Positions 1 to 13,981 of a DNA stretch of 64,000 bases are shown one piece after another. This DNA comes from Lepiota brunneoincarnata (lineage: Eukaryota > Basidiomycota > Agaricomycetes > Agaricales > Agaricaceae), in NCBI GenBank assembly GCA_023014365.1, contig JAEBUN010000010.1:868001-932000 (forward strand), written 5' to 3'. The translations under genes and the position numbers were made by a program. The number at the start of each line of letters is the position of its first letter. Within the stretch, counting starts at the first letter, position 1. Below the pieces are notes generated by a model. That model searched no databases and was not told the DNA's origin. It was given only the letters and a program-made list of their open reading frames with translations.

Positions 1-124
1 CGCCAAACCACCCCTGATTGAGACTGCCTCGAATGGTTTCATCAGGTGGCAATCCATGGCAAGTGGATGCCGTGGTTGAGTACGAAAGCGCTTGTGTCGA
101 GTCGCAGTGCTTTAGTGTAGACAT
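1..124 (-). CDS. Possible 5' end of an unidentified gene leaving the window
   Basis: An ATG at 124 on the minus strand opens 41 codons with no stop before the left edge. The stretch would be divergent from homocitrate synthase. The peptide is Ser/Thr-rich and resembles no family I know, and no splice site confirms it. It could equally be chance open frame in the upstream region. Confidence 0.2.
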   Translation of the reverse strand, partial: MSTLKHCDSTQALSYSTTASTCHGLPPDETIRGSLNQGWFG

Positions 125-843
125 GATTTTTCGCTTTTGAATCCAGCGGCTGCCAGTTCCCTCATCAGTGGCCGTGAAACCCGCTCGTTTCATGGAAAAA
201 GAAAAAAAACTATCATCCCCGAGTTCTTCTGTCAAGCCCCAACTCGAACACCGAGTTTCAATGTTCAGGTTGGGGTCGTGCTTACAGCAGTCTCTTTGAG
301 CCGACCTTGGCATTCTCCTTCGAGGAGCAAATTTTCACAGGTTCATTATTACTTTCTCGGCTTCAAGTGGGATCCTAGCATGTTGAGAAAGCGATTTCAC
401 TCCCAACGCCCGCATTTCACCGCGCGATGTGCCGCAGAGTCGAAAATCTAAGGGCGAGAGTTAGCGCACGACATAGATTCGTGAGTTCCCAATGCTGGAC
501 TCGAGTTTGGAGCGACGACAGTTTTGAAGTGGATCGGACCCTGTAACATGAATGGAGGTAGCGCTCGTTTGTGGCAGGCAATCAAAAGTTTTTGTGTTGA
601 AAGTACTTGGTGGATGCAGTCAATATTGATTTGCACCCTATTTCTGGACATCCAACAGGTGGCTATTGCAAAGATGTCTTGCTATGATGCTGCCCCCCCC
701 CCATGCACACGGGTTTGCTACTTCGCACGCAACGTCCGAAATCGCGTAGATTCAGCCGAAATGAATTCCCCACGTGATGCGATTATAAGAGGATTGGCTA
801 TCGTCCTCAGATTTTCCATCCTCAGCCCTCTCCATCCTCAAAA
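125..843. other. Upstream region of homocitrate synthase
   Basis: About 720 nt without a coding segment I can support. The longest open frames begin at non-ATG codons or show no protein-like composition. The part nearest the gene is pyrimidine-rich just before the ATG and has an E-box about 70 nt upstream, as expected of a basidiomycete promoter and 5' leader. Confidence 0.5.
771..776. promoter_or_regulatory. CACGTG E-box upstream of homocitrate synthase
   Basis: A perfect CACGTG palindrome lies about 70 nt upstream of the ATG at 844. In fungi this core is bound by Cbf1/bHLH factors. No matching Gcn4-type TGACTCA site was seen nearby. Function is inferred from the motif alone. Confidence 0.3.
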
Positions 844-2651
<1,808 letters not shown>

Positions 2652-3525
2652 GAAATATCAACTTCGCGTTTCCACCCCCCACTTTCCCTTGGTTCTGGAT
2701 ACACCCAGTTTTGTCCATATCACTTGCGTTGGAAACTGAAGCCCAGAGTTTGTATAATAAATCTCCGATTCCCCCCATCTTTCCACAAAAGAGCATGTCA
2801 CCTGCCCACTTGGCTCCCTGTTTAACCTTGAATATTTGAATTTCTATCACATATCTACGTATGTAACGTTGCTTGTTGTGCTGCACACAATAAAATGTCC
2901 GGAATGTCAATGCTACTCGCTACTGGAATTGAATGGTTTGAGCCTATCTCGAGGAGTAGGCACCCCGGAAATGTCATTGATTGGGGTAAGTTTCCAATCT
3001 GATTGCATTGGAATATCTATGGTTGATATACATGAGGGCTGTTTTGCTACAGTTTGTTCAGTAGAAGCTTGTGCAGAGGGGAGCAAGGAACAGAATGAGT
3101 TAGGGAAAAAGAAAGGGCGCAAAGCCGGGACCGGTACATCATTATGGTAATCCAGTTGATCGAACTGGGGAAACAAATACAGTTATACACAAAACGGGCA
3201 AGTGTTAGTATGGAGGAGGAACAAGAGCAGCAAAAGAAGAAGGGTATAAATTCTTGGGGAAGTGGGCTGTCGCTGGCGGGGTGGTAGTTGAATGGAGAAT
3301 AGGGGGAATGGATAGAGCAGAGAGCAAGAAGAGAAAAGAACAGGGTAGTAAGATGTGATGGGATAGTGTCGGCGATATGCAACTCGTGATAGATACTGGA
3401 GTCCAAAGAAAAGGTCATGGTATAAGAAGTGCGACAAGGGGTGATGGAGGGCCGGCAATCAGCTTTCGACTCGGGAGGTGAGGTCCCTCTTGGCTTGTCT
3501 TTCCCCTCTTACTCTTACTCTGGGG
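2652..3525. other. Convergent 3' intergenic region
   Basis: About 870 nt between the stop of homocitrate synthase and the stop of the minus-strand histidine kinase, so both 3' UTRs and terminators should lie here. The open frames inside it have non-ATG starts or low-complexity peptides. An AATAAA-like string (ACAATAAAATG) lies near 2888-2897 on the plus strand. I see no gene or RNA. Confidence 0.5.
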
Positions 3526-6500
3526 TCATGTTAGCCCCATTTTGTGAAACATCTCATCGAGGATTTTGAAAGCAACGGGTTTGATGAGGCTGAAGGGACA
3601 GCAGGTCAAACCAGAAACACAACAAGGTACAAGCTACGCACTAGCCGTCTACACCTGCTTCGAAGGCTCGACGTTTGTCTTCGAGGGATGACATGCCAGT
3701 GAGGGCGAGTATTCGCGCGGGGTTGGCGTCTGGTTCCTCTTTCTCCATTTGGCGGATAATTGCGGTGGCCGAAACGCCTGCGTGCGGGACATTAGTCAAG
3801 AGAACATAAACAGAGCGAGATCTTCACCGTCTAGGACAGGCATTGAAAGATCTAGAAGGACCACGCTAAGATGCGTTCAGACACAATCGTTTGCGGTAGT
3901 GGGAAGGACATACTCGAAAGGACCTTCCTGACTATATATGGACACCCCAGCTTGACCATCGACCGCATGACGGAAGTCATACCCCTTGTTCGATAACCAC
4001 TTGGTCCTATGAAAAAAATTAAAGGAGTTCAAGAAATAAGTGGATTCGAACGTACAACAGGTTGCGAAGGATACCATTATCTTCTACAACAAGGACACGG
4101 AACTTCTTCTCGTCGTGATTTATGCCCGGTTGGACCGACGACTTCAATAGAGTGCCCGAGTCCCCAACAGCGATGACGGCCGAAGCTGGCAATTCTGGGG
4201 TGACAAATATAGAACCATCGATTTTGGGAGCTGCAGTAGCGGGATTGTGGAGATGCTCTCCATTCTCCAGCGTTTCCATGGTAGTTTCCAGGGTCGGTGT
4301 TCGATTTTCCGGGGTTTTCAATGCGTCTGGTACGGCTACCGGGGACCGTAGGTCAGCGAACTGAGATCTCTCCTCGATCTCTGGTGGTTTGAGAACCCTT
4401 TCGGGTCCACCGCTCGCATTGTCGTCGAGAGGGTCAGGCGGAGATGAGGGCTTGGGGGGTTCATGGTTCTCCTTGTCTGTCGCTTCAATCATGGATGGTA
4501 AAGACAACAGTGCTGGGTGAGCACTCGAAGACCTAGGCCCTATAGGTGGACGTTTGGCGAGCGGGCCGTGTCCTTCTTCCGAATTCCTTCGAGGAACTCT
4601 ACCCGGTCCCTCCGGCACCAGGACAGTTGGATCATCGTACAAGGTGTCGTGGCTGTGCGTGTGCGTGTCGATGCTCTTCGTGTAGACGGCAAGTTTGAGG
4701 ATAGCTCGGAGGCGAGTGGGTCCGCCGGGTTTGTACAAGATACGGCAGAATCCTCCAATCCGTTCATGTTCCGCTGCAACGTGCATCAGTGATGGATTCC
4801 CTCGTGCCCCAGAGAGAATGATGTAAGGACGATTAATGTCGTGATTTTCCGTTGCAGCGATCACGGGAGCTGTGTCCTCATTGAGGATGATAATATCGCC
4901 GTTTGTTGCTCCGGTCCTGACTTCGAAATGCCACCAATTCTCCAAATACGAGCGCAATACCCGTTCGAGAAGACGCGTGCCCTTGTGTAGATTTTCAAAG
5001 CCGACCAATGACACAGAGGGCAAAGGGCCACCATCGATTTTGATTGGCTCCATATCATTGGTTTCCGCCTCGCACTCGTTAAGCTCGTCATCATCCACCT
5101 CAGCGTTAAAGGTCACTTTGATTTCTGTTCCCACTCCTTCTTGGCTCCAAACATCAACCTTGCCGCCAACTACTTCTGACGTGACGATGGAGCTGACAAT
5201 CGCCAGCCCTAAACCAGTTCCAGTTTGCAGCGGATTCTCCTGAGAGAAAGGATGGAAGAGTTGGTTCTGGAAAGAGCAACATGAGGAAGCAATTGTCGTG
5301 GAAGCAGTCTGGTTCTACCTACCTTAAGGAAGTTCTGACTGATGCCCTATCAAAGTCACATTTAGGGGTCTGTGGAAGGAATACTAAAAGCTTGCCGCGA
5401 ACCTTTCCAGAATCAAGAACAACGAGTTCGACCTTGACTTTATTCGGAGAGTCATCTTCCGATCTTGGTAACTGTTGGAGCATGACATGTATACATCCAT
5501 CCTAATCGAGACGATCAACACATGCGTAGCTTGAGGGATTTAAAGAGCTCACCGCAGTGAATTTGAGACTATTTCCGAACAAGTTCATCAAAACACGCCG
5601 TATCCCACCTTTCTCGCATTTCAAGCTCCAACCCTGCGGAATGATTGGATTTCGGAGCGCATTCCGAGAGAGAGAAGTTGCTCCACTCACCTCTTTTCTA
5701 TACCCGATATCAATGACAGTCTCAACGTGCCGCCGTCTTGCCACTACAGGTGACTCGCCACCTTCTTCCTTCGGGGGAGAATACACACTACCGATCCCCG
5801 AATCACCCATAATAGCGGTGCGTGCCCTGTGTCCTACCCAACAACCATCCACAGCTTCTTCAACTAGCTGCATTAGGTCGACGCTGGTCGCCAAAAATGA
5901 TGTCAACCATGTGTGGGGGTCCTTTCAAAGGCCACGAACCTAGATGGCATAATAACATGCTCGACTCCGCCGGATTTGGCATTCCCACTCAATTTGGTGA
6001 AGTCGAGAACATGGTTGACGGTTTCTACAAGTGATGTCCCACATGCTTGGACGGTCTGCAGATAGGATAGTTGTGATGGGTTCAACAACGTGTCACCAAG
6101 CAGCTCCGCAGCAGCCAAAATCTAAATAGAATTTAGACGACAGTAACGATCAAGTGGATTTACGAACCCCATGCAAAGGTGTACGTAGCTCGTGCGAAAT
6201 GCTGATTTGCTCTGGTCAGGGTTTGATTACGGCCACCTAACGACCAAACACACTTTGAGATGAAGAGGCTCTTGGCTTTGTCCGCCAGGATCATGCGTCT
6301 CTTGAGGACCGCGGAGAGAATAATAACACCTGGGGATTATGAGTGGTACATCTTAGCAATAAAATAATGTGTTAAACCAATGGCACGGAGGTAAGATAGC
6401 TCATGGCCTTCCAACTGCCAAAGACATCAGGAAATGAGTAAGGCAGATGCACAGGGCACTTACGAAGCGTTTTGTATGTTCTGATGCATTATAGGCGCAT

Positions 6501-9500
6501 ATTAATGCAAACAATTGTTTGTCGATATTATATATAGGTACGGCTATGATATGAGCCTATCAGCCGGGAAACCAGAGTCAGATGAGGGCTATGTAACTTA
6601 CTTAGAGCATATTGAATGTGGGTAGGCAAGAATGGTCGGAAACATGCAGGGATTATACCCTCTGAAATTTTACCCTCAGGAAATTTTGAGAAAAATACAT
6701 TGATTTTGTGATACTCCTCGGTCGTAAGTTTCTGCTTCTTCATCTCGGTGGTTGGATCACCAAAGTGCATCGTGACAAAGACATTGGCTTCCGATCCCAT
6801 CGTTTCTAGTACTTCGCAGTGTGACACGTCCATTACAATCACACCCTCCACATCGAGAGTGCGTTTCACCAGCTTGGCCGCGCGATCATAAACCTTGTCC
6901 ATTGAAGAACCAGCAACTGACTCAAGACGCTCCCGTGTGGGGGTCTCCTCGTCAATTTCGAGGCACTCACGGGAGAACTGCTCCATCTAGATAGAATACT
7001 GAGTAAACGTACCAACTATTGGAGTAGGGTTTGGCTCACTGAATTCTGAATCCGGTCTCGTATTCGCAGCTGGATCTGTGGGTGACGTCAGCTTGCACTT
7101 TTTTTGCTCTCGTAATGAAATGTACCTTATCACGCCAAAGTTCCATTTCTCGTATTACGATTGCCTGTGCAGTAATTCAGGGAACGAAACAAGAAAATGC
7201 TGGTCCAAGATGCTAACCGCGAACTCTTTAAGGGTGTGCCGTTGGCGTGGAGAGAATTCGTCCCGGGGGGTATCATCTATGATGGCCAAGCTGGAAGACT
7301 GTTTCAATCGTTGCATGCAACAAAAGGAGTGGGGGAACTCACGTCCCAACATTGAAGCCATCTTGAGTTCGCAAAGGTGCTCCAGCATAGAATCGTACCT
7401 GAGGGCCTCCAGTCACTAGTGGCTATTTTTCAACTTAATAGGACAACAGTGAATTCAGGAAGGATAACAGACATTTCTAACGAAACGCCAGTCTTTGTGG
7501 GTATCCATTACCACCATCGGCTCGTCACCACTAATGCTCATGTCAGCTAATTTTCCTGCGGGATGAATTGTCTAATTGTCAAAGTACCGTTGCAGAACGG
7601 AGTGACCACAAAATGACATCGAACGCAAAAAGTTGGTGACCTTCAATCCCCCTGCACCATCAAAGCTCAGTGGGCGATCCGGGCTGAAATGGGTTCAGGA
7701 GCTTACATTCTGATTTGTGCCACCTAGAAACGCGTTAATCATGATAATCACTGTCGCACGACAAAGGCGCAGTCCACTCACACTTCACCACCGTCAATCA
7801 GTGAAATCACCACACCCTTCGTGTTGAACACCAGCTTCGCGAGGTGTGCTATCCTATCGAAATTCATGTCCGAACCAGTATTCCAAATGTTGTATCTGTT
7901 GTTAAGTAGAAAAAAGTTTGGGCAAGTCAATTTGAAGACGGGACTGCACTTACTTGTACAGGGCCCTCCTCCTCTCGAGTTCGTCAGGGGGGTCAGGGGG
8001 GGGCAGATACTGCAACTCATCGAACAGCTGCTCCTCCTTTGAAAGTCGATTAGACTTGGGAGAGTGTAAAGCCTCCGATACAATCCGGCCACCAAATACA
8101 CGGGTCTCTTTGGGGGGTAGAGCGGCCGGCAGTGGCGAAGAAAATTGTCTAGTCAAACAAATCCTTCTCGCAACGGCTGGTACAGAAACTGTACCAAGCT
8201 CGGGTATAGGATTAGGTTCATGTCGAGCCACAGATCCAGATGGTGGGGTTGAGTTTGATATGTTGTTTTCATGAGCTATCTCGGGAATCATAGTTATTGC
8301 TGTCGGCGAACTCATAACAGCGACTGTCTCAACAGTCGCATTCCCAAAATAATCCGCCTGAGCGATATCGGATGCGTGGTAGGTCTCTCTTGAGGGTGCC
8401 GTTGCGGGTGGCACAGATCCTAAAAAACTGGGATGTAACTTTTGGTCGACAGCCACAGCTTGGCGACTACTTTCTGGCACCATCACTGGTCCTGCTGCCG
8501 CCTGGATGAGCTGTGATATCTGAGCATCCTCTTTCAGTTCCCGGCGGATGTCGCCCGTGGACGTGACACGGTTTCGGCTCTTTTCCTCATCAACGTCCGT
8601 TGTACCCTCCCAAAACTCAGTTAACCGGCTCCGGCGTGTACCACCAGGAGTGATCAGGTGATCTGAATGACTCTCAGGTGGATGTGCGCCAGGAATAGCT
8701 GCGGTCACCCCCCTCATCGGATCCGCCAACTCATGTTCCGGCGAAGGTAGGGCTAGAGGAGATATATCAACTCGGGAGGCTGCCCAACGCATTGTAGCGA
8801 CAGTGGTCTGCAACTCTGCATTCGCGGCAGGGGTGGTCGAGGAAGTGTTTTCGAATGGCATTGAAGCTATCACGTTCGAAAATGAATTACGCAGACGATG
8901 GGAAGGTGGAGGGAGGTTCAATGTCCGGAGGCCGTGAAACTTCAGGGGTGAAGTGGAGTTGGCAAAACCACCTAGAAGGGTTGGCTTCTGGGAATGTTGC
9001 TCCTGGGAAGGCGTATTAGTCGCTATGGGGAGCTGAGCGGATGTTCGTTGTTCCTGAATGTTCTCGGATACGACGTTGAGAGAGGAGATTTCCGCGGAAG
9101 GAGGGGGTAATGGATTGATATTCCCGAATCCTTGAAGGAGTTCCACCGGTGTCGGATCTATCCCAATATTTGGCTTCGGAGCATCAATCTGAAATGCTTC
9201 AGTCGTCTGGTTTGTCGTCTTGGGGCGGTTGGGGGTTCGGTGTGGGTCCCAGCGTCCACTGGCATACGCATGTATGAAAGTTGACCAGTCCAAATCATGG
9301 CTGTCAGTGACGGATCGTGTGTCGGCACCCAAAGTCTGGGATGAAGACACCTGCGATACAGCGAACGACGATGGTAGTAGTCCTAAGGGTGCAGAAGATA
9401 CTCAAAAGTTACTTGGGCTTTGCAAAGTGGGTGGCGAGGTTGCGCTTACCGAGAGCCAGTCCCGGAGGAGCTGCTATGATCAACTCGTCCTCTTCCTGAG

Positions 9501-9813
9501 TCGAAATCACCTGTGGAGACTCGTCGAGAATCTTCGTCACCATGGGATGGCTGCTGGCACCAGTGTGGGGAACAACATCATTTGCTCTTGAACTTCGCGG
9601 TTGACCTGAATTTCCAAAAGGCAGTAAGACGGCATCTTCGAGGGCGGGTGCTGTAGACGGACGGGTGAGCTTTCGTGAAAGGCGCCCGATGAAATGAGTT
9701 GGCGACAGGCAAGGATCAACTGGTAGTTGGGCAAGTTGGAGAGGAGTCCCATTGGCGAGACTTAGGGGTGGTTGTGAGGAAGGATTCGGGCCTGCAGAGG
9801 TTGATTCAGACAT
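3526..9813 (-). CDS. GAF-domain hybrid histidine kinase with C-terminal receiver
   Basis: Two-component sensor kinase expected to feed the Ypd1/HOG-type phosphorelay. The ATG at 9813 begins a long disordered Ser/Pro-rich region of about 600 residues that carries a short conserved-looking DWSTFIHAYASGRWDPHRTP segment. Next come a GAF domain (YNIWNTGSDMNFDRIAHL, then DEPMVVMDTHKDW and LAIIDDTPRDEFSPRQRH), a second GAF-like segment (6986-6528), and the HisKA box SHELRTPLHG with the phospho-acceptor His codon at 6192-6194. The HATPase follows: N box MNLFGNSLKFT, D box VLDSGKGISQNF rejoined across an intron, and G box GTGLGLAIV. A low-complexity linker of more than 250 residues leads to the receiver (FRVLVVEDN, LLDLSMP with phospho-Asp codon 3850-3852, and GVDGYLIKP rejoined across the last intron). 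Many short introns; roughly 1,500 residues. No membrane segment was seen, so probably cytosolic. The exact fungal class was not assigned. Confidence 0.92.
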
Positions 9814-10362
9814 TGCGCCCACGGTAAAGATGCTAGAGGGTTTGGAAATGTCTGATTGAACTGGACGGGCAAGCAGGGTCGAGTGCTTAGCCTCAGTAAA
9901 CCAGCTATCATAAATACGAAGCTCCAGAAGAAGTAGCACTCTGTTGGAGTTCGCGTTCCGGTAGGTGAGGGCGAGTGAGTGGAGGCGGCAGGGAACAGTG
10001 TGTTGTGGAGGAGAGAGAACCTATGGGCGAGGCGGTAGAATACAGGGTAAAGGCTATAAGATGGTGGAGAGAAGAAAGCTGGGCTGCAACTCGTCGCTGG
10101 CCGATCCAATTGGATCCAATCTGCTCTACAACGCAAACACGACGACAAACAACATCGGCAATGTCCACCGCGAGAATCATGACGTCACTCTTGATCGGCT
10201 GCCAGACGCCACACGCACCCCTGGTTCGCGGCATTCATTTACGTCCTCATACCCACAGCTCTTTCCAGGTCCCGATCGGGCCTCTTGTACCCATCGCTAT
10301 AGGTCATTGGAAACGTTCAACCCATTCTTCTATATAGCTTTATCAATTAATGTACAGTACTT
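9814..10362. other. Promoter region of the histidine kinase
   Basis: About 550 nt between the kinase ATG and the stop codon of SEC59, both on the minus strand. It should hold the kinase promoter and the SEC59 3' UTR. A CRE palindrome is present. Open frames here begin at non-ATG codons or show no recognisable protein. Confidence 0.5.
10180..10187. promoter_or_regulatory. CRE/ATF palindrome TGACGTCA
   Basis: A perfect TGACGTCA lies about 370 nt upstream of the histidine kinase ATG at 9813. This is the consensus for fungal Atf1/Sko1-type bZIP factors acting below stress MAP kinases. A regulatory role for a two-component kinase gene is plausible but only inferred. Confidence 0.35.
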
Positions 10363-13300
10363 CTATGGATCAGCAAGCACTAGCGCACTCCACATATAAA
10401 GTGGCAGCGTCAGGTTATCATTCTGGTCCGATAGCGCCTCTAGCAGAGCGGAAAAGATAATGCCCAGCAAATAACGTGTAGTCTGATCAACAATTCAGTT
10501 TGGACCTCTTGATCAGAAGAAGCTCGAACACACCGAGAATGGCTCTGTGCATCCCAATAGACGCAAGGCCCACGAGGATGATAAAATAGACAAGGTGAAG
10601 GCCAGCGTGCCCTCCAACGTTTTTGAGGTGGTAGGGGACCAGCGGTGCACGCCTATCCGCTTACCCACTACGGAAGCCTATATATAACTTCAGTGGCGTC
10701 ATTCACCAGCATTGGTAGAAGGAAACTTACGACTGCGTCCCCCACGCCCAAGGCGAGTATGCCGGTAAAGTGCAACAAACGACTGGGCCTAGATTACTAG
10801 TTCAGGGTACAATCCAGTAGAACAAGAACCAACATGACTCACCCTTCCAGCCACACTGACCCGGCGCACCCCGTCAATAAATAAAAATGGCTAAGGATCG
10901 CCGTTCCGCTGTCCCGATCGTCCAGGAACTCGTTCATAAAAAGATGAACCGTAACACCAAAAGGATGGATGGCAAAATATCGGATGTATTCGGCGAAGAT
11001 AAACAATGCGAACGCCACGTTGAAAGAAAGGTGCGTGAAGGCCGGCTTGGAAAGGAGATATTGTCAGTAGCTTGACATTTTTGAACCTAATTTCGTCTGA
11101 CTCACATCAACCGCAACACCAGGGATGAACATCACAACTGCGAGGCCATGAAAGAATTTTCTGCGCGCATTTAGCTTGAGTGTTGGCACATGTTTATCGG
11201 CAGCGTCCAGCAGGTCCGTAGCAACGTGTGCTACATTAACACCATTGGGTAAATTTGGGAGGCTGGACAGATTAGGCAAATTTGGGAAGGCCATCCCAAG
11301 AGCTACTGCCGATGTTTGCACCGACTGTGTTGCTGAGCCAGCGGACTCGGTGTTTTGTGAAGAGGTCGACTCCTGGGGGACCGATCCAACCGAGTACTCT
11401 GCCGTGACACTTCGAAGTCTGAGCTTGCGTGATCTCGCCAACTGACGATTCCAACCAGCCACACTCAGACATCCTAACAGACCCCAGTACGCAAGTAAAG
11501 CAGGCCGGTACCACCTCTTCTTTCCTTCCAGAATCCTGTATATGACCCAAAGCCACGGATCACGGTTCCCCAACAACCAGCGTGTCCATAGCCCGATCAT
11601 GCCTGCGACAATGACTACAGTCCCAATGTAGAAACCCAAAGCAGCATAACGCCGGTTGCGTTCCTTTTCTTGGTTCTCCTGAGGCAACCGGAACCGGTGG
11701 GCAGGACGCTTGGCATAATTCCGGGACAAGACAAGAAACGGCGACAGTAAAAATCCAGTCAAGAAAGAACCAGCGACCAGCGCAACCTGGAACGTCAGCA
11801 ATGGTGTAGGCAGGCGGTAAGTTCGTATAAACGCCGTCGTAATTGGCCAAAGCTAAGCCACAATGTCAGAAGAAGAAAAAAAAAAGTGTATTCCTCGAAA
11901 AAACGCACCCTGGCAATGGTTAGGTTCAAAAATTCAAGCCACAAAGCCGTTCCACCGAAACACACCAAGCCCAATTCTCCGAGGCTAAAGGCCCTATGCG
12001 CCATACGTAGCGCGATATATAAGCAGAACTGGAAGAAGAGCGACGCAACCATGGTTTCGAAAACGTTGAGATCTACATTCATATAATATATCTCCAACAG
12101 CGTCAGCATATAAACACTGCGACTCACGCTGCCAAATCCCAATACCGATCTTGTTCAACAGAAACCGAGTGACGGTGATCACCATGCTTGTCGCTACAGT
12201 AAAAAGTCCATAGTACCATGCTCGCCTCCCCTCATTTCGTGGTACTGATGTTCTTTCTCCTTCCAAAACATTAGGAGATTTGGAATAGTGACGCTCGAAC
12301 CACCACGAGGCGTATATGTGGAGCAGCAGGATAGTCGAACATAATATACTGAGGTCAACCAGGGCATAGCGGGACAGAAGAAGAGCTTCCGAAGCCGAAT
12401 ACACCCCCCGCAAGTTATGGAGTTCTCGAGGCGCTTCTATAATCCACCATGCGGGTAAGGTAGTCGATTGTGATGCATTGATCAACAGGGCCGAGGCAAT
12501 TATTGGGCCGAGCAATAAACCGGTGAAGATGCCATCGTCGGAGGACTCGCTTCAATGACTGGTTAGAACTCGTTTTATGGCAGAGTTCGAGATAACCTAC
12601 CGATAATTTTTTGGGACAGACATCCACACATAACCGAATGTAGATCTATTCACACGCTTTGATTCGCGACCGTCGGGGAGGCGGGGTGAGGCAGCTCTTG
12701 CAGCTGTTAATGGGGACACGGGTCGAGTAGTTTGTGCGGGCTCCTTCACCAGATACGGGCTGGGGGGACCATCCCTCGACAAGGAAGTATGGATCCAGAC
12801 AAAGTATAAGCAAGATGCGAGACAGAGACAATACAGTTCTTGAAGGTAGACCGTGAGCCTGGACTCAGAGCTGCATAACAAGATACTCACCGATCCTCAG
12901 CCAATCCTTCACATCAAATAGAGACTTGGGGAAAAAGCTGGGATTCCGGAGCGTTTGGAAGTACCTGGTCGTACAGAATAGCGTGCCAAGAAGTAAGAGG
13001 GATTCTCCGAATTTGCGAAAGTCCACATTGAATGCAAACACCCACACACTAAGTGGTACACGCATCTTAAGATCCATGAAAGCAGGAAACAGTGTAACAG
13101 GCCCAAAAAGACCTTTGTACTTGGCAGTCCTCATGCTCATCGGGGATGCATGCCGGGGCGGCTTGGAAGTGAGGAGAGTCCCAGTCTGGCGAGTGGATAC
13201 AGGAGACCGTGACCGAGTAAAGGAGATGCCGTTGACCACTAGGTTGCTGGCGCTGCCTGCAGAGTCTCCCGATGACCCACCGGGACTACGGTGACGTCCA

Positions 13301-13835
13301 GGATCCCCGTTTCTACGCTTTGCAGTTCCACCACCACCATGCTTATGCGACAGAGGTCGACCGCGCGAGGAGCCCGACGCCTCATCCTCTGTGTCATCAT
13401 CGGAGCTGCTGGAGGCTGAACTATAGACATGCTTTACAGTTTATGAAAGCGAAAAAATAAATAACTCGGACGGACCTCGAGGAACCCGCCTGATAGCTCG
13501 TACTCCAGTCCAGAGTCACCTTTGTCAACGCCACCCCCCCATTGACTCCGTTAACATTAGATGAGTTCAGCCGACGTCGAAAACGTGGTCCGTTCTGGTT
13601 GTGTCTCCGAGTAAGTTCGCCACGTCCTCCGGACTCCTTCGAGGGTGGCGAGGGCGACGAATACGACCGAGGCAGTTTGGAAGAGTAGGCCAACAGGTCG
13701 AAGAAAATGATGCAACAGCGTTGCCTGGTTTCACGTAGGGGCCAGAAGCCTGCAGGGAAAAGAAGATGTGGCAATTGAGATCAAGAAATACAAGGAATGC
13801 ACCAGATTGTGGTCACGTGACTTTCCGGCATTCAT
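10363..13835 (-). CDS. SEC59: Dolichol kinase (SEC59)
   Basis: Multi-spanning ER membrane enzyme that phosphorylates dolichol with CTP for N-glycosylation, O-mannosylation and GPI synthesis. The C-terminal half is diagnostic: NARRKFFHGLAVVMFIPG, then GILALGVGDAV joined across an intron to ASVVGKRIGVHRWSPTTSKT, and a final exon reading LLEALSDQNDNLTLPLYM before the stop at 10363. Numerous hydrophobic segments precede it. The N-terminal part (about 13,420-12,600) is Ser/Arg-rich and disordered, with an acidic SSSDDDTEDEA stretch, so the protein is much longer than yeast Sec59. The 5' end is uncertain. The exon starting near 13,760 follows a good acceptor and lacks an in-frame ATG, so a tiny first exon is needed. 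ATGs at 13835 and 13831 are candidates, and the reported start is the outermost one. Confidence 0.88.
13812..13821. promoter_or_regulatory. GTCACGTGAC palindromic E-box in divergent SEC59/UNG region
   Basis: A perfect ten-base palindrome containing CACGTG lies 161 nt upstream of the uracil-DNA glycosylase ATG, at the very 5' end of SEC59. It matches the Cbf1/CDEI-type core RTCACRTG. If SEC59 starts at 13831-13835, the motif lies just inside its first exon or intron. Confidence 0.35.
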
Positions 13836-13981
13836 ATTACGACCCAAAAATAGCTCAACGCGGCATGCAAGAGTATATAACTAACCTCATGTAACTTTAC
13901 GACGCGTCTTTTGCTGGGCCTCCTGCGTCTATTTCTCTGCCCTTTCTCGTTCTAAGACCTGCGCCCGCGACCAATACCGAG

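Noticed and set aside
7078..7419. TGACGTCA-like string near 7,081 as a second regulatory CRE
   Set aside because: It lies inside the transcribed histidine-kinase gene, not in a promoter.
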